This document shows positions 47,301 through 51,905 of a DNA stretch of 54,047 nt, piece after piece; position 1 is the first letter of the stretch, and every line of letters starts with the position of its first letter. The translations under genes and the position numbers were made by a program. This stretch comes from Lentimicrobiaceae bacterium (GTDB lineage: Bacteria; Bacteroidota; Bacteroidia; Bacteroidales; JAGNHN01). The notes beneath the pieces were generated by a model. It had not been told where the DNA came from and ran no database searches. It was given only the letters and a program-made list of their open reading frames with translations. The stretch spans positions 1 to 54,047 of the forward strand of contig JAGNHN010000021.1 of the NCBI GenBank assembly GCA_018001695.1, read 5' to 3'.

Positions 47301-47969
47301 ATCAGGAGGATTGTTGGTGCCCAGGTACACACGGTATCCTGCAGCCTCCAGCGCTGCATTCCAGCCAAGCACGGCCGTTACAGGTGCGTTGACCGCTCCG
47401 TTGGCCGGGGAGCTCAGGGTGGCACAATCCGGTAGTCCATAGACTTTAACATCATCCAGCAGGATGCCGTAATCGAAGATGGCGCCTGCGCCGCTTTGCC
47501 CCACAAAGGCGATGTAAACTACCTGCCCTGTATAAGCCGCAAGGGGAACCTCCACCAGGGTATAGGCATAATTCGTATTGTTGCTGATGCGGTATAGCGT
47601 ATCCGTCAAAAGCGCCGGATTGGTGCCGATAAGGACATCCAGGTTCTGTGGATGTGCGGGAGATTCAGCCCGGTACCAGAAACTGAGTATGTCTAATGGG
47701 TTTACCAGCGCAGGCTTGGTGATGAGGTAGGATCCTGCTCCGTTACAATAGGCCGAAAAACCACCCGTGTTGGAAGGGTAGCCGCTGGCCGCACTGACAC
47801 GCATCCAGGAACCACTTCCTGTTTCTGTCCACCCTGATGGCGGAAAAACAGCATCTTCAAAACTTTCTCTGATGTCAACCTGGGCATTTGCCTGGCCCAG
47901 GGCGAGAATTAACACCATGAAGAGACTCAGGGACAGGCGCATTGCCCCAAATTGTACAGAAGTCTTCAT
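32394..47969 (-). CDS. Giant repetitive T9SS cargo protein, 5191 aa
   Basis: The frame opens at 48125, but the ATG at 47969 starts a signal peptide (MKTSVQFGAM then RLSLSLFMVLILALGQANAQ) and is preferred. The N-terminus has two cleaved-adhesin/choice-of-anchor-J domains (about 31-190 and 285-430) around a fibronectin III-like domain. Residues 430-1147 hold SprB-like and PKD-like modules (PYSYAWNNG, GGTFSGSGIS). One GGGSYCAPG module (1147-1233) precedes 25 PKD-like units of 95 residues (1234-3609), then nine more GGGxYC modules of about 88 residues. An Ig-like domain interrupted by a GEVED domain lies at about 4438-4590. More PKD/SprB-like modules lead to the T9SS type A domain (INVYPNPTDGQFTVSM). 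The predicted product is an extended surface or released adhesin. It has its own promoter and terminator and appears to be a single transcription unit. Confidence 0.93.
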   Translation of the reverse strand: MKTSVQFGAMRLSLSLFMVLILALGQANAQVDIRESFEDAVFPPSGWTETGSGSWMRVSAASGYPSNTGGFSAYCNGAGSYLITKPALVNPLDILSFWYRAESPAHPQNLDVLIGTNPALLTDTLYRISNNTNYAYTLVEVPLAAYTGQVVYIAFVGQSGAGAIFDYGILLDDVKVYGLPDCATLSSPANGAVNAPVTAVLGWNAALEAAGYRVYLGTNNPPDNILNGVDMGTALSHAPVLNYSTTYYWRVEPYNAIGAANCAVWSFTTGADPVIHAFPWVEEFSIWPPAGWDLSGGARNWAPYGGTAAYCNFWNWPSGTAVMTTPMLDLSTDGMLKFKWSHLPFPSANDKLEVAITESGSGVWNVLWEKSGNDLNSLDGATSLMPGTYKQETISIPVAYTGKTIQIRFSGTSGNGNNLFLDQVMVEFDPFLSVTAESINLCFGETGTLEAIARGGQKPYIYSWTPATGLGQPSAAITSAAPASTTTYNVVVTDALGSTAFASATVNVNPVLNAAAFYNTTVCYNNLTQLYATATGGTAPYTYQWSNPGSISDPASASPFVFPSVPTVYDVTITDVQGCQASASVQVDVVATASANIYPVNPEICAGDIIRLTATGGTTYQWSSIPAGFNSTQASPFVYPLVTTQYIVKVTSACGIAYDTTTVTVHPLPVVTFAPLAGVCVSASPFVLTGGSPAGGIYSGPGVSSGMFIPAIAGAGLKTLTYTYTDLLGCTNSATQTIMVNPLPVVSFSGLAATYCVNNAPVILTGSPSGGTFSGSGISGNIFDPALAGAGIHIITYTYTDGNGCTNASTQNVTVYELPVISIINLPTTICITDLPVNIVGSAAPGGSFSGPGITNLGSGVALFNPIPAGLGTKTITYTYTDVNGCTNSVSQNITVHPAPNVTFSGLALSYCGNAAPVTLTGNQAPFGTFTGHGITDLGNGTAIFDPAVALTYFAFLNKHEIRYTYTSPVGCTNYYSLFVTVHPVPTINAGPDQTICLGNVAQLNAIPGGGTPPYSYAWNNGASLSNPAIRNPIASPIVTTTYTITISDANGCQNTDDITITVNDPVARVTDDTTCLGTAIMLQVIPSGGSAPYTYIWSPVAGLDNPFIQNPIANPATVGVHVYSVTITDAIGCSGSASLNLTVLPIPLAFNVTGGGSYCAPGAGIAVGLDNSETGVDYELYLDGLATGQIVSGTGSPISFGLQQTGGLYTVVGTLLSSGCPLEMNGSATVIAYPTPIGSATPTVQTVCSDVAITTIVLGTTNNVTGTTFAWTRDNTANATGIPASGSGNISGIFNNVTGIVQTVTFTVIPTSPDGCVGAPFTAVVNVRPEPLGIATPANQTVCSDVPIATIVLSTSNNLAGTTYAWTRDNNVDVTGMAANGTGDISGALNNVTGVDQVVTFTITPTSADGCQGDPFTATVTVHPEPVGVATPAAQTVCSDVTITTIVLSTSNNLAGTTYAWTRDNTANTTGLPASGTGDISGSFNNVTGTDQLVTFTIIPTSADGCLGDPFTATVTVHPEPVGVATPAAQTVCSDVAITTIVLTTSNNLPGTTYAWTRDNLVNATGFPASGTGNISGIFNNVTGTDQVVIFTIIPTSADGCLGDPFTATVTVHPEPVGVATPAAQTVCSDVAITTIVLSTSNNLAGTTYAWTRDNTANATGFPASGTGDISGVFNNVTSTDQVVTFTITPTSADGCLGDPFTATVTVHPEPVGVATPAAQTVCSDVAITTIVLTTSNNLPGTTYAWTRDNVVNATGIPASGTGDISGILNNVTGTDQVVTFTITPTSADGCLGDPFTATVTVHPEPVGVATPAAQTVCSDVAITTIVLSTSNNLAGTTYAWTRDNTANATGFPANGTGDISGVFNNITGTDQVVTFTIIPTSADGCLGDPFTATVIVHPEPVGVATPAAQTVCSDVAITTIVLSTSNNLAGTTYAWTRDNTANATGFPASGTGDISGSFNNVTGTDQVVTFTIIPTSADGCLGDPFTATVTIHPEPVGVATPAAQTVCSDVAITTIVLSTSNNLAGTTYAWTRDNLVNATGFPANGTGDISGVFNNVTGTDQVVTFTIIPTSADGCLGDPFTATVTVHPEPVGVATPAAQTVCSDVAITTIVLSTSNNLAGTTYAWTRDNTANATGFPASGTGDISGSFNNVTGTDQVVTFTIIPTSADGCLGDPFTATVTVHPEPVGVATPAAQTVCSDVTITTIVLSTSNNLVGTTYAWTRDNIVNVTGMATSGTGDISGALNNVTGTDQLVTFTIIPTSADGCLGDPFTATVTVHPEPVGVATPAAQTVCSDVAITTIVLTTSNNLAGTTFAWTRDNTANATGFPASGTGNISGIFNNVTGTDQVVIFTIIPTSADGCLGDPFTATVTVHPEPVGVATPAAQTVCSDVAITTIVLSTSNNLAGTTYAWTRDNTANATGFPASGTGNISGVFNNVTSTDQVVTFTIIPTSADGCLGDPFTATVTVHPEPVGVATPATQTVCSDVAITTIVLTTSNNLPGTTYAWTRDNLVNATGIPASGTGDISGVLNNVTGTDQVVTFTIIPTSADGCVGDPFTATVTVHPEPVGVATPAAQTVCSDDVITTIVLSTSNNLAGTTFAWTRDNTANATGFPASGTGNISGIFNNVTGTDQVVTFTIIPTSADGCLGDPFTATVTVHPEPVGVATPAAQTVCSDVAITTIVLSTSNNLAGTTYAWTRDNTANATGFPASGTGDISGSFNNVTGTDQVVTFTIIPTSADGCLGDPFTATVTVHPEPVGVATPAAQTVCSDVAITTIVLTTSNNLPGTTYAWTRDNLVNATGIPASGTGDISGVLNNVTGTDQVVTFTIIPTSADGCLGDPFTATVTVHPEPVGVATPAAQTVCSDVAITTIVLSTSNNLAGTTYAWTRDNTANATGFPASGTGDISGSFNNVTGTDQVVTFTIIPTSADGCLGDPFTATVTVHPEPVGVATPAAQTVCSDVTITTIVLSTSNNLVGTTYAWTRDNIVNVTGMATSGTGDISGALNNVTGTDQLVTFTIIPTSADGCLGDPFTATVTVHPEPVGVATPAAQTVCSDVAITTIVLTTSNNLAGTTFAWTRDNTANATGFPASGTGNISGIFNNVTGTDQVVIFTIIPTSADGCLGDPFTATVTVHPEPVGVATPAAQTVCSDVAITTIVLSTSNNLAGTTYAWTRDNTANATGFPASGTGNISGVFNNVTSTDQVVTFTIIPTSADGCLGDPFTATVTVHPEPVGVATPAAQTVCSDVAITTIVLTTSNNLPGTTYAWTRDNLVNATGIPASGTGDISGILNNVTGIDQVVTFTITPTSADGCLGDPFTATVTVHPEPVGVATPAAQTVCSDVAITTIVLSTSNNLAGTTYAWTRDNTANATGFPANGTGDISGIFNNVTGIDQVVTFTIIPTSADGCLGDPFTATVTVHPEPVGVATPAAQTVCSDDVITTIVLSTSNNLAGTTYSWTRDNLLNATGIPASGVGDISGILNNVTSSMQTVIFTITPVSADGCTGDLFTAVVNVNPEPIGVAAPALQTVCSSVPVTTVVFSTVNNLPGSTFAWVRDNTANVTGMPASGSGDISGTLVNLTGVIQTVTFTVTPSSAIGCAGDPFTVVIVVEPEPFAYNINGGGSFCAGEIGVVVGLDGSQIGKLYQLMIDGVLSGPLVGGTGFAVTFGYQTTGGVYTILATDPVNGCTSIMNGSVTVTVNPLPAVYAMIGGGAYCSGGAGVDVGLAGSDLGVDYTLYLYGVNTGLTVSGTGTAISFGNQTLTGTYTVGAINVTTGCQQMMGGSVTVTISPKPIAFNVTGGGNYCTGGPGVVVGLDYSELGVDYELIRDGSNTGIIVNGTGSAISFGLQLLPGNYTVFATNTTNLCSSIMNGSVNIVVNALPVPYNVNGGGSYCAGGIGATVGLDNSQPGVDYELYLDGFPTGQVISGTGAAISFGSQTLTGTYTIVGTIVATGCINTMLGNALITLFPAPVVYNVTGGGSYCAGGAGVVVGLDGSQTGIDYELLLNGLPTGVIISGNNSPASFPPQTAAGIYTVMATDTATSCQIMMTGSAVISIDPLPIAFIVSGSGSYCAGGSGFAVSLSGSEPGIVYTLWLDGVATTQAVGGTGSPVNFGLQTAAGTYTVSAFNPFTGCTNLMTGNAVITVWPLPVAFNVTGGGVFCGGGTGVAVGLDGSTAGILYQLQVDGVNTGSVVGGTGSALSFGLQTQPGVYTVIATDPITNCTEDMIGSVTVTVNPLPQVFTVLGGGHYCAGSTAPAISLSGSEIGIQYILYLSGAPTPNILTGNGSALSFGPQAIPGIYTVKALNTVTLCEIILPNSVSIVLDPLPTVYNVTGGGAYCQNGSGVMIGVQGSQAGVDYALYRDGFPIFQVVPGTGLAINFGMQSIAGNYTVVATDTTSGCSETMNGNAVVSIHLNPVATAASNSPVCEGEAIELYGGGAGCELPLLYCNSSSTSWFQEHITQVSLNGAVKTSGGTTYSDYTNSLFTTLYRGSTYTLNVSNFVGGNFDQYVTAFIDWNRNGDFGDAGDSLYVGTWVGTHTFTKNITVPVTASVGYAKMRIINKWGGHPTACGTYTYGETEDYMIEIKDPAGPTCQYAWSGPNGFSSTQQYPVITPATAANGGLYTVTVTDAHGCTASATVNVVVNPLPVVTFTGLLNTYCTNDAPVTLVGTPAGGTFSGAGISGSGFYPAIAGSGTHIITYAYTNSLGCTNSFSQNVTVNTSPTAVISGDTSICMGGTAVVFASGGSTYLWSTGATTSAIFVSPVGTTTYTVTVTNAFGCTDVATATVFVDPVPLINAGGDVQICLGDDVQLNVTASGAGPVYGYNWNPVTGLNNPLIANPVASPTVTTTYVVTVTGSNGCTATDDVMVTVNPLPNPNAGPDITQCHGTTVTLTVTPAGMTYLWMPGNFTTQSITVLAGDTTTYFVTVTNSFGCSAVDSVTVSSWPLPTAVASPNQTICTGELAAITATGAGPGGSYAWTSIPAGYTANGAVQIVMPADTTYYIVTVTNSNGCTDMDTTIVNVNPKPVVNLGPDLTVCENYVVTLDAGLGFDNYLWSDGSNLSTYVVNPNGVSQPIGIATYSVTVTLNGCAAADYVNIEFVPCPGIEELAKDQVEINVYPNPTDGQFTVSMKGFDQDVEMQVLNNIGQLIYSERLKSAGMPVYNREFNLSNQPQGMYFLRFTDGTIVRTKKIIIH
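34200..34658 (-). other. GEVED domain inserted within an Ig-like domain
   Basis: About 153 residues bounded by cysteines (C-ELPLLYC to GPT-C) contain VTAFIDWNRNGDFGDAGD and GETEDYMIEI, the GEVED signature. The flanks, SNSPVCEGEAIELYGGGAG and YAWSGPNGFSSTQQYP, read as one continuous Ig-like domain when the insert is removed. Confidence 0.7.
34740..37140 (-). repeat. Nine tandem GGGxYC modules of about 88 residues
   Basis: Each unit has GGGxYCxGGxGVxVGLxGS, a YxLYLDG strand, SGTGSAISFG and a TYTVxATDxxTGC ending. The copies have diverged from one another, unlike the neighbouring 285-bp array. A tenth copy stands alone at about 44270-44530, and one relative is in the 1364-aa protein. Confidence 0.85.
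38281..39344 (-). repeat. 1064-bp block, copy A of an exact duplication
   Basis: Every base from 38281 to 39344 matches 40561-41624 (offset 2280 bp, 8 units). The copies differ immediately outside: 38280 against 40560, and 39345 against 41625. The block covers 3.7 repeat units. Confidence 0.93.
40561..41624 (-). repeat. 1064-bp block, copy B of an exact duplication
   Basis: This is identical to 38281-39344 at all positions, including synonymous sites, whereas other units in the array differ from each other at many bases. Confidence 0.93.
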
Positions 47970-48392
47970 ACGCGTGGTTTTTTGTGTATGTGTTTGATTT
48001 TTAATTGAATACAGAATGTTGAACAAGGAGTCGTTCTTCCTCATATGCCGTTGAATTACAGTGACTAAACTCAAACCATTGCTGGTCCGGAAGTCGTGAA
48101 ATTTCCTCAAAAACTCCACAAACAAAGGTAAAACTTAAAAGGGCCTATCACAAACAATATCAGTGAATGCACCCAAAGTAATTAACACCAAATCCCGGCC
48201 CGTCAATTAATAACTTTATTCTAACCACATTCCATGTTGATAAAAAACCACATTATCCAATAAAAATAAATGCGGCCATCAATCAGGCTCTATAGCTTAA
48301 TACCAAAATCATGGAAAAAGTAACCCTCTCTGATCAGTTTTTTTTTGAAAGACCTCCGGAGAGGCTCCCGGAAACAGCGCGGGCTTTTTTTG
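47970..48392. other. Divergent intergenic region between the 5191-aa gene and ffh
   Basis: This region is AT-rich. It holds the minus-strand promoter at 48123-48154 with a leader of roughly 150 nt, and borders the ffh -7 box at 48393-48400. A 40-codon plus-strand frame beginning at 48311 runs through the ffh promoter and is not called. No RNA gene was recognised. Confidence 0.5.
48123..48154 (-). promoter_or_regulatory. Promoter of the 5191-aa gene
   Basis: On the minus strand TTTG (48151-48154), a 20-bp spacer and TACCTTTG (48123-48130) match the Bacteroidota -33/-7 consensus at both boxes. The predicted untranslated leader is about 147 nt. This supports the start at 47969 over 48125, since 48125 falls inside the -7 box. 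Confidence 0.8.
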
Positions 48393-48400
48393 TACTTTTG
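48393..48400 (+). promoter_or_regulatory. -7 box TACTTTTG for the ffh operon
   Basis: This is an exact TAnnTTTG match within TGTACTTTTGCACC, 54 bp upstream of the ffh ATG. The -33 element is not clear; the position is occupied by a GC-rich stretch. Confidence 0.6.
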
Positions 48401-48454
48401 CACCCTCGGATATATGGCATACCCGGAAGTTGATCTACCCAGATATCATTGATT

Positions 48455-49798
48455 ATGTTTGAGAATTTAAGCGAAAGGTTTGAAAGAGCGTTCAAATTAT
48501 TAAAGGGCCAGGGATATATCACTGAAGTCAATGTTGCTGAAACATTGAAAGATATACGCAAAGCGCTGTTGGATGCGGATGTGAATTACAAGATTGCCAA
48601 ACAGTTTACCGAAGATGTAAAAGTAAAGGCCTTAGGACAGAATGTATTGACAGCCATCTCACCCAGCCAGTTGATGGTCAAAATTGTACGGGATGAACTG
48701 GCTGAATTGATGGGCGGCGGTAAGTCAGATATCAATATCCAGGGAAATCCTGCGGTGATCCTCATTGCTGGTCTTCAGGGATCCGGAAAAACAACGTTTT
48801 CAGCCAAACTTGCCAGCCTCCTGAAAAGAAAACAAGGCCGGCACCCACTGCTGGTCGCCTGTGACGTATACCGACCCGCAGCCATCGAACAGCTTAAAGT
48901 CCTGGGCCAACAGGTTGAAGTGCCTGTTTTTACAATGGATGACCAGAAAGATCCGGTGCGGATCGCACGCACGGCCATTCAGCATGCCAGAGAAAATAAC
49001 CATAATGTTGTCATTATCGATACAGCCGGACGTCTCGCCATCGATGAGCAGATGATGGACGAAATATCATCCATAAAAAAAGCGGTTGCACCTCAGGAAA
49101 CGCTTTTTGTCGTGGATTCCATGACAGGCCAGGATGCTGTGAATACTGCCAAGGCCTTTAATGATCGACTCGATTATGACGGCGTTGTGCTGACGAAACT
49201 TGATGGTGACACACGCGGCGGAGCGGCCCTGACCATACGCTCGGTTGTTGAAAAACCCATCAAATTCGTGGGCTTGGGAGAGAAAATGGACGCCCTCGAT
49301 GTGTTTTACCCACAACGTATGGCCGACCGCATCCTGGGCATGGGTGATATTGTAACGCTTGTTGAAAAAGCCCAGGAACAATATGATGTCGATCAGGCAA
49401 GACAGCTCCAGCGCAAGATTGCGAAGAATGAATTCAATTTTGAAGATTTCCTTTCCCAGATAAAACAGATCAAAAAAATGGGCAATATCAAGGACCTTGT
49501 TGGCATGATTCCCGGTATGGGCAAGGCCATCAAAGACCTTGATCTCGACGATGATGCCTTTAAGGGAATTGAAGCGATTATCCATTCGATGACACCAGAG
49601 GAACGACACAATCCTTTGGTGCTCAATGGATCCAGAAAGAAACGCATCGCTAGTGGCAGCGGCACAACTGTGCAGGAAGTCAATCAGCTCGTCAAACAGT
49701 TTGAAGACACCAGGAAGATGATGAGAATGATGACCGGCGGGGGTAAGCCAAATGTGCTGAATGCCATGCGCGGCATGAAACAAATGCGGAGAAAATGA
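48455..49798 (+). CDS. ffh: Signal recognition particle GTPase Ffh (SRP54)
   Basis: Start at the ATG 48455 ([20 protein letters not shown]), giving 447 aa. A TTG two codons upstream is also in frame but less likely. The N domain (about 1-95) is followed by the G domain with P-loop GLQGSGKT at about 106-113, DTAGRL, and TKLDGD for guanine recognition. The methionine-rich M domain (about 300-447) includes [16 protein letters not shown] and a basic [10 protein letters not shown] tail, and binds 4.5S RNA and signal peptides. Ffh delivers nascent inner-membrane and some secretory proteins to FtsY and SecYEG. It is the first gene of a four-gene operon and overlaps folD by ATGA. Confidence 0.98.
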   Translation: MFENLSERFERAFKLLKGQGYITEVNVAETLKDIRKALLDADVNYKIAKQFTEDVKVKALGQNVLTAISPSQLMVKIVRDELAELMGGGKSDINIQGNPAVILIAGLQGSGKTTFSAKLASLLKRKQGRHPLLVACDVYRPAAIEQLKVLGQQVEVPVFTMDDQKDPVRIARTAIQHARENNHNVVIIDTAGRLAIDEQMMDEISSIKKAVAPQETLFVVDSMTGQDAVNTAKAFNDRLDYDGVVLTKLDGDTRGGAALTIRSVVEKPIKFVGLGEKMDALDVFYPQRMADRILGMGDIVTLVEKAQEQYDVDQARQLQRKIAKNEFNFEDFLSQIKQIKKMGNIKDLVGMIPGMGKAIKDLDLDDDAFKGIEAIIHSMTPEERHNPLVLNGSRKKRIASGSGTTVQEVNQLVKQFEDTRKMMRMMTGGGKPNVLNAMRGMKQMRRK

Positions 49799-50694
49799 CA
49801 AAGCTACTGGACGGCAAGAAGATTGCCAACGAGATCAAGGAAGGTATCGCCAAAGAAGTACGGGCTATTCTTGAACGGGAAGAGCGCCCCCCGCACCTGG
49901 CCGCCATCCTGGTCGGCGAAGAAGGCGCCTCGCAAACCTATGTCGCAGCCAAGGAGAAAGACTGTCATGAGGTTGGCTTCACTTCTTCTGTATATCGTCT
50001 CCCTGAACAGGTCAAAGAAAGAGAATTGCTGGACGTGGTCAGGTTTCTGAACGAGGATCCCGAAATCGATGGCTTTATCGTACAGTTGCCGCTACCTGCA
50101 CATATTAAGGTAAGTCGCATCGTCGATGCAATCGACCCCGCCAAGGATGTGGATGGTTTCCATCCTGCCAACCTCGGTCGCATGTTGCTGAATGAACCAG
50201 CCTACCTTCCCGCTACCCCCTTTGGTATCATGCAGCTCATCGAGAAAGCAGATATTGATATTTCCGGTAAACACTGCGTTGTGCTCGGAAGGAGCAATAT
50301 CGTCGGTACCCCGCTTTCGCTCCTGCTCAGCCGGAAAGCAAAGCCTGGCAATGCGACGGTTACATTATGCCATAGCTATACGCGAAACCTGGAAGAAATA
50401 ACACGAACTGCAGATGTCCTGGTTGCGGCCATTGGCGTGCCGCAATTCGTTAAGGCCAATATGGTAAAAAATGGTGCGGTCGTGATAGATGTCGGTATTC
50501 ACCGGATTCCGGATACTACCAGAACAAGTGGATATGCATTGCGCGGAGATGTGGATTTTGAAGAAGTGGCACCCCTTACTTCACTGATCACGCCCGTTCC
50601 GGGTGGCGTCGGCCCAATGACACGGGTTGGATTGCTAATCAATACCCTGCGGGCCTATAGAAAAGAGGTATACCCTAATCCCCACACTTCATGA
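49795..50694 (+). CDS. folD: Bifunctional methylenetetrahydrofolate dehydrogenase / methenyltetrahydrofolate cyclohydrolase
   Basis: This is 299 aa, full length for FolD. Conserved segments are [14 protein letters not shown] (containing the catalytic lysine), [34 protein letters not shown], the NAD(P)-binding [17 protein letters not shown] and [11 protein letters not shown]. The enzyme converts 5,10-methylene-THF to 10-formyl-THF in two steps in the cytoplasm, feeding purine and formyl-Met synthesis. Its ATG overlaps the ffh stop by 4 bp, and its stop overlaps the next ATG by 4 bp. The functional link to its neighbours is not obvious and is probably just operon sharing. Confidence 0.98.
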   Translation: MTKLLDGKKIANEIKEGIAKEVRAILEREERPPHLAAILVGEEGASQTYVAAKEKDCHEVGFTSSVYRLPEQVKERELLDVVRFLNEDPEIDGFIVQLPLPAHIKVSRIVDAIDPAKDVDGFHPANLGRMLLNEPAYLPATPFGIMQLIEKADIDISGKHCVVLGRSNIVGTPLSLLLSRKAKPGNATVTLCHSYTRNLEEITRTADVLVAAIGVPQFVKANMVKNGAVVIDVGIHRIPDTTRTSGYALRGDVDFEEVAPLTSLITPVPGGVGPMTRVGLLINTLRAYRKEVYPNPHTS

Positions 50695-51905
50695 GGGCGC
50701 ATCCGGTTTCCTTCTCAGGAACTCATAGAATCAATAGAGGACTGGGACTTGGAATTCTTATGCTCTTTGCAGGTGGCATCGTCATTGCCCAGGGCATTCA
50801 GCCTGACACCCTCAGGTATATTCAGTACGGACCTGCGCTGCCGGCCATCGTCAAGGAAACATCCGGATTGGCGTTTACCGATGGAATCGTCTGGACGATC
50901 AACGACAGCCAGAATAAACCAATACTCTACGGTATGGAACCCGGAACCTGGAAAATCAAATCCAGGATCAGGGTAAAGGGTGTCGCCAACAACGACTGGG
51001 AAGAGGTTACCATGGGGCCTGATGGTTTCATTATTGGTGATTTTGGCGATAACCGGGGGGTGAGAGATACTCGTGATCTTCTCTTCATTCCGAAGGCAAA
51101 GAAAATCAAAAGGATACTTACGCTGACCCCGAAAACCCTGACTTTTCGCTTCCAGGGAGAGATGTTCATGGATCCACCCGGCAACCGTCACAACCGTGAC
51201 ATAGAAGCCATGACCTGGATCGGAGACCGGCTGATGTTGTTTACCAAGAATCGCAAAGACCATCTGACCTATGTGCTGGAAATTAAAGATTTATCTACCG
51301 ATACCCTTCTGAAACCTATTGGTGTTCTGCAGGCAGGCGGTTTAGTCACAGGAGCGGCTTACCATGCAGAAAATGACTGGCTTGTCCTGTGTGGATATGC
51401 CCGGGCACGGTCTTTCCTATATATTGTGCCCGGTTTTTTAAAGAGCAACATGGACAGTGATCTGGGCAAAAGGGTCATTCTGCAAGGTATCGATGGCAGC
51501 CAGGTGGAAGGCGTCACCTGGATAGGGAATGACTCGCTGCTGATATCGACAGAGAAGACAGGTGTGATGCCGGCTTCAGCTTTCCTGATTCCCATAAATC
51601 ACCTTGCACGCAATCCCAAACTGGATACAGAACTCATGCGTGCTTCCGGCATCCGTATAGAGGATGCGGCATGGACAGGTGAGAACAACTTCGGCTGCAG
51701 TATTATATCAGAGGACAATACGCTGGCCCTGCTTGAAGTTATTACCTTCAGAGGTGATATTTTATACAAAGAATCATTGACACTGAACAAAGGTATTAAC
51801 CCATTTGCAGCCCGTCTGGATACCAAACCCACCCGTGACATGGTGTTCGTTCGTATCACACATCCTTCTTCCACCTGGTCTGCGCTGATCCAGGAAAAAC
51901 AATGA
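50691..51905 (+). CDS. Secreted hypothetical protein, probable beta-propeller-like fold
   Basis: This is 404 aa, starting at the ATG that overlaps the folD stop. The N-terminus has a short basic stretch and a hydrophobic segment (GLGLGILMLFAGGIVIAQ), a probable signal peptide. Family-like blocks are KETSGLAFTDGIVWTINDSQ, NNDWEEVTMGPDGFIIGDFG, DNRGVRDTRDLLFIP, a repeated W-I-G/N-D pattern (IEAMTWIGDRLML, VEGVTWIGNDSLLI, IEDAAWTGENNF) and GAAYHAENDWLVL. These spaced blade-like strands suggest a propeller of periplasmic or outer-envelope location. There is no T9SS sorting domain, lipobox or catalytic motif I can name. The position between folD and a PorE-like gene, with overlaps on both sides, suggests co-expression with the envelope protein. 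The function is unknown. Confidence 0.85.
   Translation: MRAHPVSFSGTHRINRGLGLGILMLFAGGIVIAQGIQPDTLRYIQYGPALPAIVKETSGLAFTDGIVWTINDSQNKPILYGMEPGTWKIKSRIRVKGVANNDWEEVTMGPDGFIIGDFGDNRGVRDTRDLLFIPKAKKIKRILTLTPKTLTFRFQGEMFMDPPGNRHNRDIEAMTWIGDRLMLFTKNRKDHLTYVLEIKDLSTDTLLKPIGVLQAGGLVTGAAYHAENDWLVLCGYARARSFLYIVPGFLKSNMDSDLGKRVILQGIDGSQVEGVTWIGNDSLLISTEKTGVMPASAFLIPINHLARNPKLDTELMRASGIRIEDAAWTGENNFGCSIISEDNTLALLEVITFRGDILYKESLTLNKGINPFAARLDTKPTRDMVFVRITHPSSTWSALIQEKQ

Noticed and set aside
47970..48125. Extended N-terminus of the 5191-aa protein
   Set aside because: The upstream ATG lies within the predicted -7 box, and the signal peptide begins at 47969.
48311..48433. 40-codon plus-strand frame upstream of ffh
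   Set aside because: It runs through the ffh -7 box and is full of low-complexity T-runs. It is more likely chance.
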